55,000 nt of DNA from Cristatella mucedo. Taxonomy: Eukaryota; Bryozoa; Phylactolaemata; Cristatellidae. Positions 44,217-55,000 of the stretch are shown piece after piece; position 1 is the first letter of the stretch; each line of letters begins with the position of its first letter. The translations under genes and the position numbers were made by a program. Where the stretch lies: assembly GCA_009760855.2 (NCBI GenBank), contig WPIO01000089.1, positions 1 to 55,000 of the forward strand. Direction: 5' to 3'. The notes beneath the pieces are model-generated. The model made no database searches and was not told the origin of the DNA. It saw only the letters and a list, made by a program, of their open reading frames with translations.

Positions 44217-46020
44217 TCGTCGCCTCTGAAGGCACGACCTCGTCAAAGCGAGCCTGCTGCAACACTCTCTGTGCTAGACCACGCTGTGGCTGCTGCGGCT
44301 GCAGCAGCTCTCTCCTGCTCCGCAGCAGGGTTGTCGAACTGCCCATAGCCGGTCACCCTTCAAGCTCGGTCCCGCGACAATATAGCTCTGTTGCATCGCC
44401 ACAAAGAGCCCTCTACACGTGGGGTGTTTTAAAAAAAAGATCTAGCCATAACAACCCTGCCCACCCCCTCCCAAAAGGCCTGGTTTCAATATAGACTGCC
44501 GTCTCGTGACTGCATCTTTTAGGTTTACACTTCGTCCAACGAGCAGACAAAAATCCACGTTCTCAAATGTTGGCATCGAGGGGGCGTGTGACAGCCGTGC
44601 TGGGTGGGGCAGCGATGGTACACAAAAGTATGCAGTCACCAAATGCTGTCACCAAATGGCAGCCGAATTGCTCTTGCTCTTGCAAGGAATCGGTAACCAA
44701 GCAATGCTCAAAATGACTTAGGAGTCACCTGCTACTACAGCAAACCTTCTGCCAAGATATGTTGGCTTAACCCAGGTAATGCCCATTGGCTAACCGTAAA
44801 AAATGGCTTTACTTGGCCACCGGGCACGCTCCCCCAGGTGGTTCCGATTGGGCGGCGGGTATCCCATACTGGACACCGAGTCTGACTAAAGAGGATAAGA
44901 AAATCGCTGTCATCGCCAAGCGGCTTTCGAGAGACAGCATTGCAGTATAATGGGTGCACAACGACACAGGTGGCCACAGATCACACCTTAAACCGAATAC
45001 TTTGGGGTAGAGTCAAGCCAGGATTTTATGCTGGTAACCAGCAGGAACAGGCACAGGTCGGCCGGCTGGTAATTAAGTTGAAAATACTGAACGAACGTAT
45101 GCCACCGGGAAGAAAGCAGAACGATTTTGCTTTAGGCCTGGGGCAGCCCATAACCTCTGCTCTCCGAAGCCCGTGCTGCCACACTCTCGAGCTCACGATA
45201 CAGCTTTGCATTCGAGCAGGAAAATGCCAGAGTGCAAGTGTATGCAAGCGTTTTAATGGCGACTAAAAGGTCTGGGCTGAAGCATTGCATCTGCTGCAGT
45301 CGGCGACCGGATATCCCAGCTGCCCCTACTCGACTTAAGCAGCAGGTTCGGGAAGGCTGGGGGATTACTCCCATAACACTAGCAGTTCACCGTAGCATGG
45401 TGAGGCGCCCCTTGATGGCTGAATGTGAGCTAAAGCCAGAACTGAGCAAGCGTTCCTCTATGAAGCTCCTCTATAAGCGCCTAGAAAGAGATTGAGTTCT
45501 CTGATGGCGCTTTATCAAGTGTATTATTATTACTATTACCTCTATTGGGAGTTAGCTTGCTTAAGGAATTGTAAAGGGTGTGAGGCTCAGAAGTGATGAC
45601 ACTCCAATAGCAATCCTGTATTCTGCCTGTATCCTGCCGATTCTTGCTGGCTGCCTCTGCTTCTGGTTTAGTTTTCTGATCTTGTGTTACAGTTAGTACA
45701 ACTTCTCGTGATAATTCATGTCTTGGTCAAACTCACCTCTTTTACTTCAACACTTGTCATCTGGAGTAAGGGGGAAGAGGGCCAAGTCTAACAGAGCCGA
45801 TGGTAGACATACTGTGGTAAATTCGTGTCGGAAAGAGTCTATTAAGCCCGTGAGCTCGAATGCCATGTACACAGAGGGATGCTGCACAAGGAGTGGCATC
45901 CAATACAGCATCTATTATGCATAGGGACAGCAAACTTTCTGTCACGGGCAGTATGCTCATATAAAGAAGTTCAAAACGGTTGCCATCGGCTGTTTATTTT
46001 TACGTTAAAAATACAAAATT
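44217..46020. other. no supported gene
   Basis: Follows the GPCR and is presumably partly its 3' UTR. A 108-codon plus-strand frame at 44940-45266 has plausible composition but no ATG near its start and no homology I recognise. Confidence 0.45.
45470..45540 (+). mobile_element. L2-A 3' tail scrap
   Basis: AAGCGCCTAGAAAGAGATTG, GATGGCGCTTTATCAAGTG and TTATTATTACTATTA, with no coding part attached. Confidence 0.8.
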
Positions 46021-46265
46021 TTAGATCTTTTTGATTCAGGGTTACCGATTAGAGATTTAGGTTTTAGATTTGTGGTTTTATGTTTTGTAAGTTTAGGGTT
46101 TAGGGCTTACGGTTTGGGATTTAAGGTTTACAATTCAGGGTTTGTGGGTTAAAGGTCTTGGATTTAGGGTTTAGTGTTTTATGCTTGTCAGGTTAAGGGT
46201 TTACGGTTTAGGATTCAGGGTTAAGATCTTAGGATTCGGAGTTTAGGGTTTAGCGCTTGTGGTTA
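46021..46265 (+). repeat. degenerate TTTAGGG-like heptamer array
   Basis: Repeated variants of GGTTTAG/TTTAGGG over about 245 bases, for example AGTTTAGGGTTTAGGGC near 46090, drifting in sequence but keeping a roughly seven-base rhythm. Confidence 0.75.
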
Positions 46266-46383
46266 ACGGGTCAGCGGTTGCAGGCTATCGTGCAGAACTT
46301 CCTGCTATGGCCCATAGCACAGCCCCCATAGCAAGAGGTGTGCAGTTTCCTTTGCAACTAATGAGCCCGATGGTGGCAACCCA

Positions 46384-46442
46384 GGTTACCATGGTAACCA
46401 CGGTGTGTGGGGACTGACTATTGGTCCAAATTATATGCAAAT
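46384..46442 (+). promoter_or_regulatory. X-box, inverted CCAAT and octamer motif cluster
   Basis: GGTTACCATGGTAACC (46384-46399) is a perfect palindrome matching RFX-type X-boxes. ATTGG (46420-46424) is an inverted CCAAT box starting 20 bases later. ATGCAAAT (46435-46442) is a consensus octamer. The order and spacing resemble an X-Y-octamer promoter. It is unclear which gene it serves. Confidence 0.45.
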
Positions 46443-47366
46443 AGGCTAAAAATTTCGGCCCCTCGATTTCTATTCATCAGCAGAAAGCCAGCGATTTCAA
46501 AAACGATTATTATTTTTTTGCAAGTGCGCAGCAGCTGACCAGATCCAGGGCAAGGATCCAGGGCTCGATCACGAAAATTGAGCATATTTTTTCGAGAAAT
46601 AGCTCAAGATTGAGGGCTGATTTGGGACAACCGCTGGTGCCTTCTTCGGGAGCCCCCACAGAGCGTATCTGCACAGCTGGAGCAGTTTTCGACGTCAAAG
46701 GAAAAAGATGCATACAAAAGGGCATGGAGTCTCTGCCACCAGAGGCTGACCATGCTGCATCACCTGCTGGCATGAGTGGCAGCAGCTACTGAGTACAGGC
46801 AGGCAGCGACAAGTTGGCAGGTGGCATTAGGTATGGGCGTGTGGTTGGCCTCGAGATACTGACTGAGGGTGGAGCCGAGAATCCCCGATAGGCTGGCCAG
46901 CCGTGTGAATGCATGGCCTTCGCTCGGACAAAGCTTCTATTGAGTCTTCAGTTCTAAGGGCAGCAACAGTGGCATCAGTCCGGCATCAGTGCACGCTATG
47001 TACCATATCGCTGAGAGCCCCCCTCCCCGGCCGATTGCAGGGGATAGTGATGCTGCTGTGCTTGCAGAAAGTAACTGCTTGGTTTAATGAGCCAGACCTC
47101 CGACGGCTAAGGCTGTGCCCTACGCTGAGAGCTGAGTAGCTGTGTGGGCAGCTTAGCACCATGCTAACGCGGCTGTTTTTCCTGGATCCACTGCAGAACA
47201 CAGGCAAGCCGATCAAGACGGTCCTCCTCCGGTCCTCAAACCTTAAGGGCCACGGTCGTCTGAAATAGCACGGCTCTGGGAAACGTCATCATTTCCGCAA
47301 AAGCCGAGCAGTCCTCGTAGCGACACGGTCGTCTTCGAGCCGAAAGCAGAGCTCCCGAGCGCTTAC
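46443..47366. other. intron of ankyrin gene, weak plus-strand frame
   Basis: A plus-strand frame at 46610-46792, downstream of the motif cluster, reads as a plausible 60-residue sequence ending GMSGSSY but lacks an ATG near its start. Otherwise unassigned. Confidence 0.35.
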
Positions 47367-47458
47367 CGAGAGCTTATCTATGCGAGACACCTTCTTCTTC
47401 TTTGGTTTGGGCTTCTTGGCTGCCTTGGGCGTGCCTGCTGCCGGATCGGTAGCCGCTG
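47367..47458 (-). CDS. ankyrin gene, basic-segment exon
   Basis: 92 bases between the acceptor TTCCCTTCTGCAG and the donor GTAAGC. Enters completing a phase-1 codon and leaves in phase 0. Encodes an Ala/Pro stretch, then KAAKKPKPKKKKVSRIDKLS, a strongly basic run that could be a nuclear localisation signal. Confidence 0.78.
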
Positions 47459-47582
47459 CTGCAGAAGGGAATGGCCACAGGTCAAAGGTCTGTCTGCTGC
47501 TGCTGCCTCCGCTAAAAGAGGGGCCGGGAAGCCGGAAGCACTGGCTGCAGCAAGAGGGGCTTCGGAGGCAGAGCTCGCTCAC

Positions 47583-47805
47583 CCACGCTCTCCTGGTCGC
47601 TGTACTCGCCACCGTCGTCATTGCCATCCTCGCTCCCTTCTTCCTCGTCATCGTCGTAGTGCGTGGGGTGCCGGTCCGTGAGGTCGCTGAGCACTCGAGA
47701 GCCGGACAGTGGCGGCCTGACGTACGTGTCGCGAACGCCTCGCAGTGCAAAGTTGACAGTGAGCGTGAACTCGTAGCCATCCTCTTGAACGGCAGCAGAC
47801 AGAAG
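47583..47805 (-). CDS. ankyrin gene, acidic-segment exon
   Basis: The first exon I can recognise. The donor is GTGAGC after AGCGTGG. The acceptor is either CAATTCTAG at 47806 (giving LLSAAVQEDGYEF) or CCGTTCAAG, which would start the exon at 47783. It encodes YEFTLTVNFALRG, then HPTHYDDDEEEGSEDG and GGEYSDQESV, an acidic low-complexity region. The junction to the next exon restores an Ala codon in frame. I do not recognise the first 45 residues. Confidence 0.68.
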
Positions 47806-48832
47806 CTAGAATTGCGAACGAGGCTGGGCCATTGAGGAGGCACACGAACAGCCCACAGCTGAGTGCACAAAGCCCTCGCAGGTCTCAATGGATCTCGAAT
47901 GCACGAATGCGTGCAGGCATACAGGCAGACTGCACTGCACACAAGGTAGACTGCCTGCCTGGGTCAAACGGGGGTCAGGCATCAGGCAAGCCCCTGTGGC
48001 TTCAGAGATAGTCGGTTCACAAAGATGCAACCTTTTATTGTTCCTCGCTCTGCTATACCCACTAGAGGTGGCTAGCAGTTTAGCTATAGCTGATAGTTCA
48101 GCTATGCAGCTTTTGTTGAGCAAACACTTGCCTTGTATTCCCAGCCCTTTCAACATTCCTGGCTATTCCACGGATATCGCTGGATTTGCAATACGCAATT
48201 ATGAATGCTGTCAAAGAGTTAGCACCTGAACTTGAGCCGGACATATTTACGTAATGCCACTGAACACTAGAGAAACTCACCAATAGCACAAGGCAGACAA
48301 ACGTGCCTCGAAGTAGCTAGTGTTTGACAGGCGCCGGCCCCGCCCCCACCCCGTGACAGCGAGCACCTAGCGAGCTGGTACTGGCAATGGGAGATGGGCA
48401 GCCACAGAGCCACACAATCGAAGGAAGCAGCGGCAGCTGATGGTAGCTGGCACCTGCTGCCACTGTGCTACGGCCACACTGACAGCCTAGCAGCCGTAGC
48501 GTCGCACGCAGATTTTGAATCCGGATTCCCCGGATTGGAATACAGCTGATCCGCCTTGCTCGTAGCAACAGCTGTTGTAGCAGGTGCCTCTGAAAGCAAT
48601 GATGCAGACCTGCACTTTTTTGCCGGTCCATTTGAAACTAGCCCTAATAAGGTAATCTGCAGAGCCTGGGAGGCATCAGATCAATGAAATGTATCGTTGC
48701 CCATTGAGATATTGAGATGAAGGTCACAAGGAGCAGTTTGCTTTCAAAGCTTTAACTGACTAGGTCATCCCCACTCAGATTAGAAAGTTGGCAAAACCAT
48801 CTGACGAGTGACGGCTTTTCAACGAATCGGGA

Positions 48833-48868
48833 TACGAGACGATGCCTTTGTAATCACATCGTCTCGTA
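48833..48868. repeat. perfect hairpin
   Basis: TACGAGACGATG (48833-48844) pairs with CATCGTCTCGTA (48857-48868) around a 12-base loop. Confidence 0.8.
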
Positions 48869-49150
48869 CAGCTCACACATGAGCTAATGAAAGCTACTTC
48901 CTCCAAATCCCCTTACGTTGGGGCAAAGCAAATTCTATGGCAATGACCAATCTTTGAGCAATGACCAATCTTTGAGAATGCTCTGCCACAGGTCAAGCAG
49001 ATTTTCTTGTAGGTGCAAGACAATTTGGGCAACTGTGACTTTGAATGCATCGCTTATTCATTCTTATACAAGACACTATCGAACGGAATGTAAAGCATGC
49101 AAATTGAATCACCAGCACATCCATTAGGCTCAAAGGTGTGAGGAGGTTGA

Positions 49151-49154
<4 letters not shown>

Positions 49155-49230
<76 letters not shown>
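49155..49230. repeat. (CT)n microsatellite
   Basis: About 75 bases of CT. Confidence 0.97.
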
Positions 49231-49232
<2 letters not shown>

Positions 49233-49689
49233 CTATAGCTCTGGCAAAAAGGTTGGGCACCAAGCTGCCCCAACCAAAGCTACAGCCATTCGAGCACCAC
49301 CAATCCTTTGCCGATAACACACACCTCTCTAGCCCCCCCCCCCCATTATAGCCCATAATAGTCCATCCCAGGTGGCTATCAGGCTTTCGGTGAGAGGCTA
49401 CGAACTTTGGAGAGTGGCTCCGAGCTGGACGGGCTGTGTGCCAAAGCCTCGAAGCTCCAAGGGACGAAAAGATAAAAGGCTGTTGAATCAACCGATATTG
49501 ACACATTTTTTAACGAAAAGTGAACAAGTATTCGAAAATTTCGAGGGAAACACCGTATGCCCAGAATGCCGGAGGTGCTAAATAACGGCTGCCTTAGCTA
49601 AGAGTCCAGTGACTTAGCATTAGGTTATGAAAAGAACGATTTTGTCTGTGGGTGCCGGCTGAGCTGCAAGTATACTGAATTAAAAGGTC

Positions 49690-50480
49690 ATTTGAACGTA
49701 ATGTAATATAATGTATCTCTGCCTGTGACTCCACAAAGCCACAAAGACTATGTGGGTGTGACGGAAGGAGAATAGCGTACACCAAGCTTAAGTGGCTTTC
49801 GATACTCATTCGGTAGCCAGCAGACTTCGTCTCGTGCAACAAAGAGAAAGTGGGAAGCCAAAAGTTGAGTCAGAAGAGCAGTTGAGGTAAGGAGTAACAG
49901 CTCAGGACGGCTGGAAAAGGATGAGTCGGCAGGAAACGAGTCGTCGTTGCGTATGAATTGTGAAAGTATGTTCTACAGTCCAAGATCTGCAGAGCAAAAG
50001 CTTCTTTTGACAAAGATCTTCAGGCGGAGGAATGAAACAGCTCATGAATTTATTATCCATACAGGACCTGAGGGAACAAGGCGGCTGAAACTGGTGCAGC
50101 AGTTCAACCAGATATGAAGGAGCCAAGCGATGGCAGGCCTTGAGGGTCAGCATATGAACGTTGCTGTGTATCCATTGATCAACCGGCAGCCACCCAAGCT
50201 CTTTTAGCAAAGGAGACACGCGGTCAAACCTCTGGGATTTGTAAACTAGCCTTTCAGCCGTATTCATTGCCAGCTGCAGTGGCCTCGTGGGTTTTTTCGG
50301 TAGCCCAGCCAAAAAGGAATTACAACAATCTAGCCGAGACAGAACTAGGGAGCTAGTTGAATTCTTTGAAAGCTAACATGGAAGATGGTTCCTCATCTTA
50401 GATAGGGATCGGACCTGGTGGCTAGCTGTAGAAAAAGTCCTCTTAACGAAGCTTTCAAAATTTAGGCAGCTGTCGATTAT
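49690..50480 (-). mobile_element. L2-B LINE fragment
   Basis: Minus-strand copy with the tail at 49700 (GTAATATAATGTATCTC), then reversed LLHQFQP near 50095, ELGWLPVDQWI near 50175 and GLPKKPTRPLQLAMN near 50285. It shares the ~135-codon after-RT region with the 23346 copy, with frame damage at both ends. Confidence 0.88.
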
Positions 50481-52214
50481 GCACACGGGAACCGAGCTCC
50501 AAGCGAAAATTTCTCCAAATATCTTGAGACTCCGATGGCTGATATAGTCATAACGAGTTTAAAATACCATTCTCACTTCCGGAATATGACAACCGACTGC
50601 TAGAGAGGCAGCATCGGGGCGTTTGGCGACTCACAGTCGAGCAAGCAATGTACTACTACGACCTACATTTCTACCTATCTATATCCTGATGCACGAAGGC
50701 TTCTTCGTGCACCAGGCACTGCTCAGCCACCGCCAGCATAGAGGGCACGGCATCCCTACGGCTTCGGCGAATTTCACCTGAGCTCCCTAGCTGGATAGCA
50801 GGCACGACAGTCATTCTTTAATAAAGAGTCGGGCTCTTCAAGAATTCGGCTGCCTGGCAATCTATTTTTCTATTAATAGAGGCTATAATCTCCAAACGAA
50901 CGAGCGGCTAAACTAAATGGGTTCGCCAGCTCGGTACACCTGGGATCCGAGGTCTCTCCCGGCGTGGACGGGTCTCGAGAACCGGCAAAGGAAATGCCAT
51001 CACTCAAACGGCGAGGCAGCCACTGACTACCTTAACGGCTTCGCGGCCTTTAGCCGACTGTGGGCAGGTTGAAGCAGGGCAGGGAGTGGGCAGCCTTTCT
51101 GCTGCTCAGCTGAGTCAGCAGCACCGAGCAGCCTCTGAGAATAACGCACGAGCTGCAAATTAGCATGATTTATCACACCTCTTTTTTCAACTCTGCTTCG
51201 ATATGCAGGCGAAGTGCGCCGACCAGCCGAGGCCAAAGTTGAAAAACCGTAAGATCAGCCAGGCATTCGGTGCCCCACCCCACCCACGTTGCACGGTAGA
51301 AGGAAAATGAGGTCTCGAATAAAGCCGTCAACGAAAACGACCCTCAACGGATTCCAGAAGCAGTGCACCTGCCGGTTTGATTTCGCATGAGCACGAGATG
51401 CACTACAGCACTTCTTCGGATAGTAATGAGCAGTAGTTCGGAGGAAAAGTGTGTCAGCACCACAAATACGAACTGCTGCTACGAAAATCGCTCGGGCAGC
51501 CGGGCCAGCAACAGCCGGTCTTCGGCCGTCTTACTCAGGCCTAAAGCTCCTCACTAGAACTAGGTGGCAAGCCGGGAAGCATTAATTATGTCGAGTTTTT
51601 AGCATTGTGTTCGAACACATTGTTTTCGGTGGTGAAAAGGGGTGAGCACACTGCCATGCACGAGCCACTCCCAGAATGCTCGACGTTTTTCTTTGACCGC
51701 TGTATTTTTGTCAGTAGGCCACGAAACACGAGACAACTAGTTGAAAAATTAAATGCCCACATTTTAATGGCAACCCGATCGCAGTCCGATTCGGGAGACC
51801 GGCAGAGGCTATCGCATGGTCGGAAATCGAACGGGGTTATCGGGCGTCAGAATCATCGGCAGGGAGCCGGCATAAAGACTTCGGCAAGGAAATATTTTTC
51901 GCTCGAAGTCGGGCCACTTTGACAGTCTGTTCATGGGGCACCTCAGCTTCAGAGGTCAGGGAAAATTCGACTAGGCAGCAGACCAGCAGTTACGTTTAGC
52001 TAGCATAGTGCTAGGGTAATGACCCTCAACGCCCTCGTCGAACTAGCTAGAGCCCACTGTGTGCAGCAAGCTCCCACAGGGTGTTGGTAGGAGGGCTGGT
52101 GATGCAGTGGACGGGAGGCCTCGGCGATGGCCTCAGCGGTAGCCTCGGCAGTGACCTCAGCTACTGATCGGGCCTCCTGCCACAGCTCCGACGCATGCTA
52201 CTTTCGAAAGTAGG
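50481..52214. other. no supported gene
   Basis: Contains a 9-pair hairpin (TGCACGAAG/CTTCGTGCA, 50690-50711) and overlapping open frames on both strands near 51027-51236 and 51605-51922 that I cannot assign. Confidence 0.45.
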
Positions 52215-52372
52215 GGCTGGCTCACTTGGTAAGGTGGTTGCTTTTCACGACCTCGGCCCCGAGGTCGTGGGTTCGAATCCTGTGATGGGTGAGCCTTTAT
52301 CGCTGCTGCAAGCGGTGGCGATAGTCTTAAAGGCTCTTCTGTCGCTATACAAAAGAGGCTGTTGAATAAGCT
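52215..52372 (+). mobile_element. SINE-A (tRNA-derived), best copy
   Basis: Box A TGGCTCACTTGGTAAGGTGG at 52218-52237, then a perfect hairpin CACGACCTCGG-CC-CCGAGGTCGTG, and box B GGTTCGAATCC at 52270-52280. A non-tRNA body follows, with GCGATAGTCTTAAAGGCTC and GTCGCTATACAAAAGAGGC, ending GCTGTTGAATAAGCTAG. It would be transcribed by RNA polymerase III if active. Confidence 0.88.
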
Positions 52373-52989
52373 AGTTTTATTATTTTTTTATTTATTACTT
52401 ACATTTGTTGCTTCTGCACAAAGAGACACTTCGTAAAGCAAGTACATGAATTATACTGCCACTGTGCTTGTATAGGACTGCTAGACGATGCAAATACGGT
52501 GTTGCTCGAGCATAGCTGCACAGGCGATAACCCGGGATACATTAAAGGTTTCTAGAGCAGTGCCTCCGACATCCATTTGCTGCGAGGCACACTGAAAGTA
52601 GCCACATTGTGCTTTTGCGTCGGATGAATCGGTGTACCTCTTGGCCTCCTGTTTCGGACGACGAGACACTTAGCACTTTTCTTTGCTTTTAGAGCTGTTT
52701 TTATCCCTTTCGGTTGTTAGCAAAATATAAATCTGGCTGATGGTTTGGCCATATATTTTTCGGGTCGCCCTTTGCCTAGGCAATGAATGCCCATGAGTCA
52801 AGCGGTATATTGCAAACATGCTGTCAAGAGTCAAATTTGATAATCACATTCTAGCTGTAGATGGGCACTGTGAAAGAGCACACCACCGGTGTCTGACAGG
52901 TACCTACACAATGCGTTCACACATCTCGAGACTCTATCATATCTTGACAAGCAAATACGGGCATTTGGCTATTAGTGTCAAGTTCAGTT

Positions 52990-53137
52990 TTAATGGTCAC
53001 TAACTACCTAAAGCTTAACGACTACGAGACCAGCATGATAGTTATAGGCAAGCCTAGTGTAACCGTCCAATCGCAAGACTCTCACTCTCAAGATTGGTTC
53101 ATCTAGCATCACTCTAGTAACGGTTGCCTGTAATCTG
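52990..53137 (+). mobile_element. L2-A piece, out of order
   Basis: Carries a KLNDYETSMIVIGKPS-like segment that normally follows the catalytic box, but here precedes it. Confidence 0.6.
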
Positions 53138-54415
<1,278 letters not shown>

Positions 54416-54734
54416 AAATACTTTAAAGACTTCCTACTGCAAAACTTGGAATGAGTAGGCATCAAAATTGCTCCACTGGGGCAAATAGAAGTTGGGGCAA
54501 ATGTCTAGTTAACTGCTTCTGAAGGCACATTTGGTCTCATGAAGATAAAGGGTTCACCATAACTAGTGGCATCATTCATTCGCTAGCTATTCTTAGCACT
54601 TTACATCATCATACAGCTGAAGCACTACACTGGTGCTTTACAAACCATGGTCTCACAAGCATGACAGCATATAAGTACACACATGGGTACACACATTTTA
54701 CTGATCTGCTAGGCATAAAGTAAAGTAATGTTAA

Positions 54735-54950
54735 GGTCGGCTGATTCAATTGCCTCATTGATATTGATATAGAATTGCCTCATTGATATAGAAGCACGAG
54801 AGCCTGAGCAGCAATGTCAATGCCCCACCACACACACTCCCACCCCCCCCGACTTGCAGTGGGCAATAATTGATTGCCCACTGCAGGACTCAAACTCACT
54901 GCCTGTCTCGTGAGAAATGGCAGCCTCTTACCCTGGGGCTAAGACCCTGT
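54735..54950 (-). mobile_element. SINE-A, diverged
   Basis: GCTGATTCAATTGCCTC at the tail side (partly duplicated), then CCCACTGCAGGACTCAAACTC (reversed box B region) and CTCTTACCCTGGGGCTAAG at the head side. Eight C at about 54843 interrupt it. Confidence 0.6.
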
Positions 54951-55000
54951 GCTGCTGAAAAAAGGCCAGAGGTGAGATCAGAAGACACTCCAAGCATGGC

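Larger units (their letters stand above)
47806..49689. other. no supported gene
   Basis: Contains a 12-pair hairpin at 48833-48868, an 18-base direct duplication (CAATGACCAATCTTTGAG) at about 48940-48976, (CT)n at 49155-49230 and ten C at about 49335. The earlier exon(s) of the ankyrin gene may lie here but were not identified. Confidence 0.45.

Noticed and set aside
48281-48316. A 12-codon minus-strand segment (LLRGTFVCLVLL) with donor GTGAGT that would join in phase to the acidic exon at 47805 and create a signal-peptide-like start
   Set aside because: No pyrimidine tract before the CACTAG acceptor, a stop just upstream, no ATG, and a secreted ankyrin protein would be unusual.
52215-52290. 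A functional tRNA gene
   Set aside because: Box A and box B are present, but the anticodon arm is replaced by an 11-pair hairpin, there is no paired acceptor stem, and several diverged copies with a shared non-tRNA body exist, so it is a SINE.

Overview
This window is genomic DNA from an animal, most likely an aquatic invertebrate. It shows split genes with GT/AG introns, a seven-transmembrane receptor, L2/CR1-type LINE fragments, tRNA-derived SINEs, a Ty3/gypsy-like LTR element, and many long (GT)n, (CT)n and (AT)n microsatellites. I cannot name the species. A spiralian such as a free-living flatworm would fit the type of LTR element, but that is inference.

Layout. 1-4591: a young LTR retrotransposon cut by the left window edge. 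It has two CCHC zinc knuckles in gag, a textbook -1 frameshift signal into protease, a reading-frame break inside protease, then reverse transcriptase, RNase H and integrase. 4592-13000: no recognisable host gene, with several dead L2-like copies. 13840-47805, minus strand: the last six recognisable coding exons (about 255 residues) of an ankyrin-repeat protein whose intron phases agree at every modelled junction. Its introns of 6-10 kb are packed with LINE and SINE debris. 42846-44216, plus strand: a complete intronless class A GPCR with NRY in place of DRY, nested antisense inside an intron of the ankyrin gene. 46.0-46.45 kb: a degenerate TTTAGGG-like array beside an X-box/CCAAT/octamer motif cluster. 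47.8-55 kb: mostly LINE and SINE remnants, with no gene I can support.

Repeats fall into four main families. L2-A LINE copies end in a conserved tail and (TTA)n. L2-B LINE copies end in ACATT repeats. SINE-A is tRNA-derived with a perfect hairpin just before box B. SINE-B has a tRNA-like head joined to an L2-A-type tail, which implies it was moved by the L2-A machinery. All LINE copies are 5'-truncated and broken. The LTR element is the only one that looks recent.

The strongest unusual signals are the gag-pro frameshift cassette, the nested receptor, the 34 kb ankyrin gene assembled from small exons, the LINE-tailed SINE, an in-place inversion inside a LINE, the heptameric telomere-like array, and the X-box/CCAAT/octamer cluster. 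Less certain candidate exons, such as a cyclin-docking motif exon near 27.1 kb, are given low confidence.
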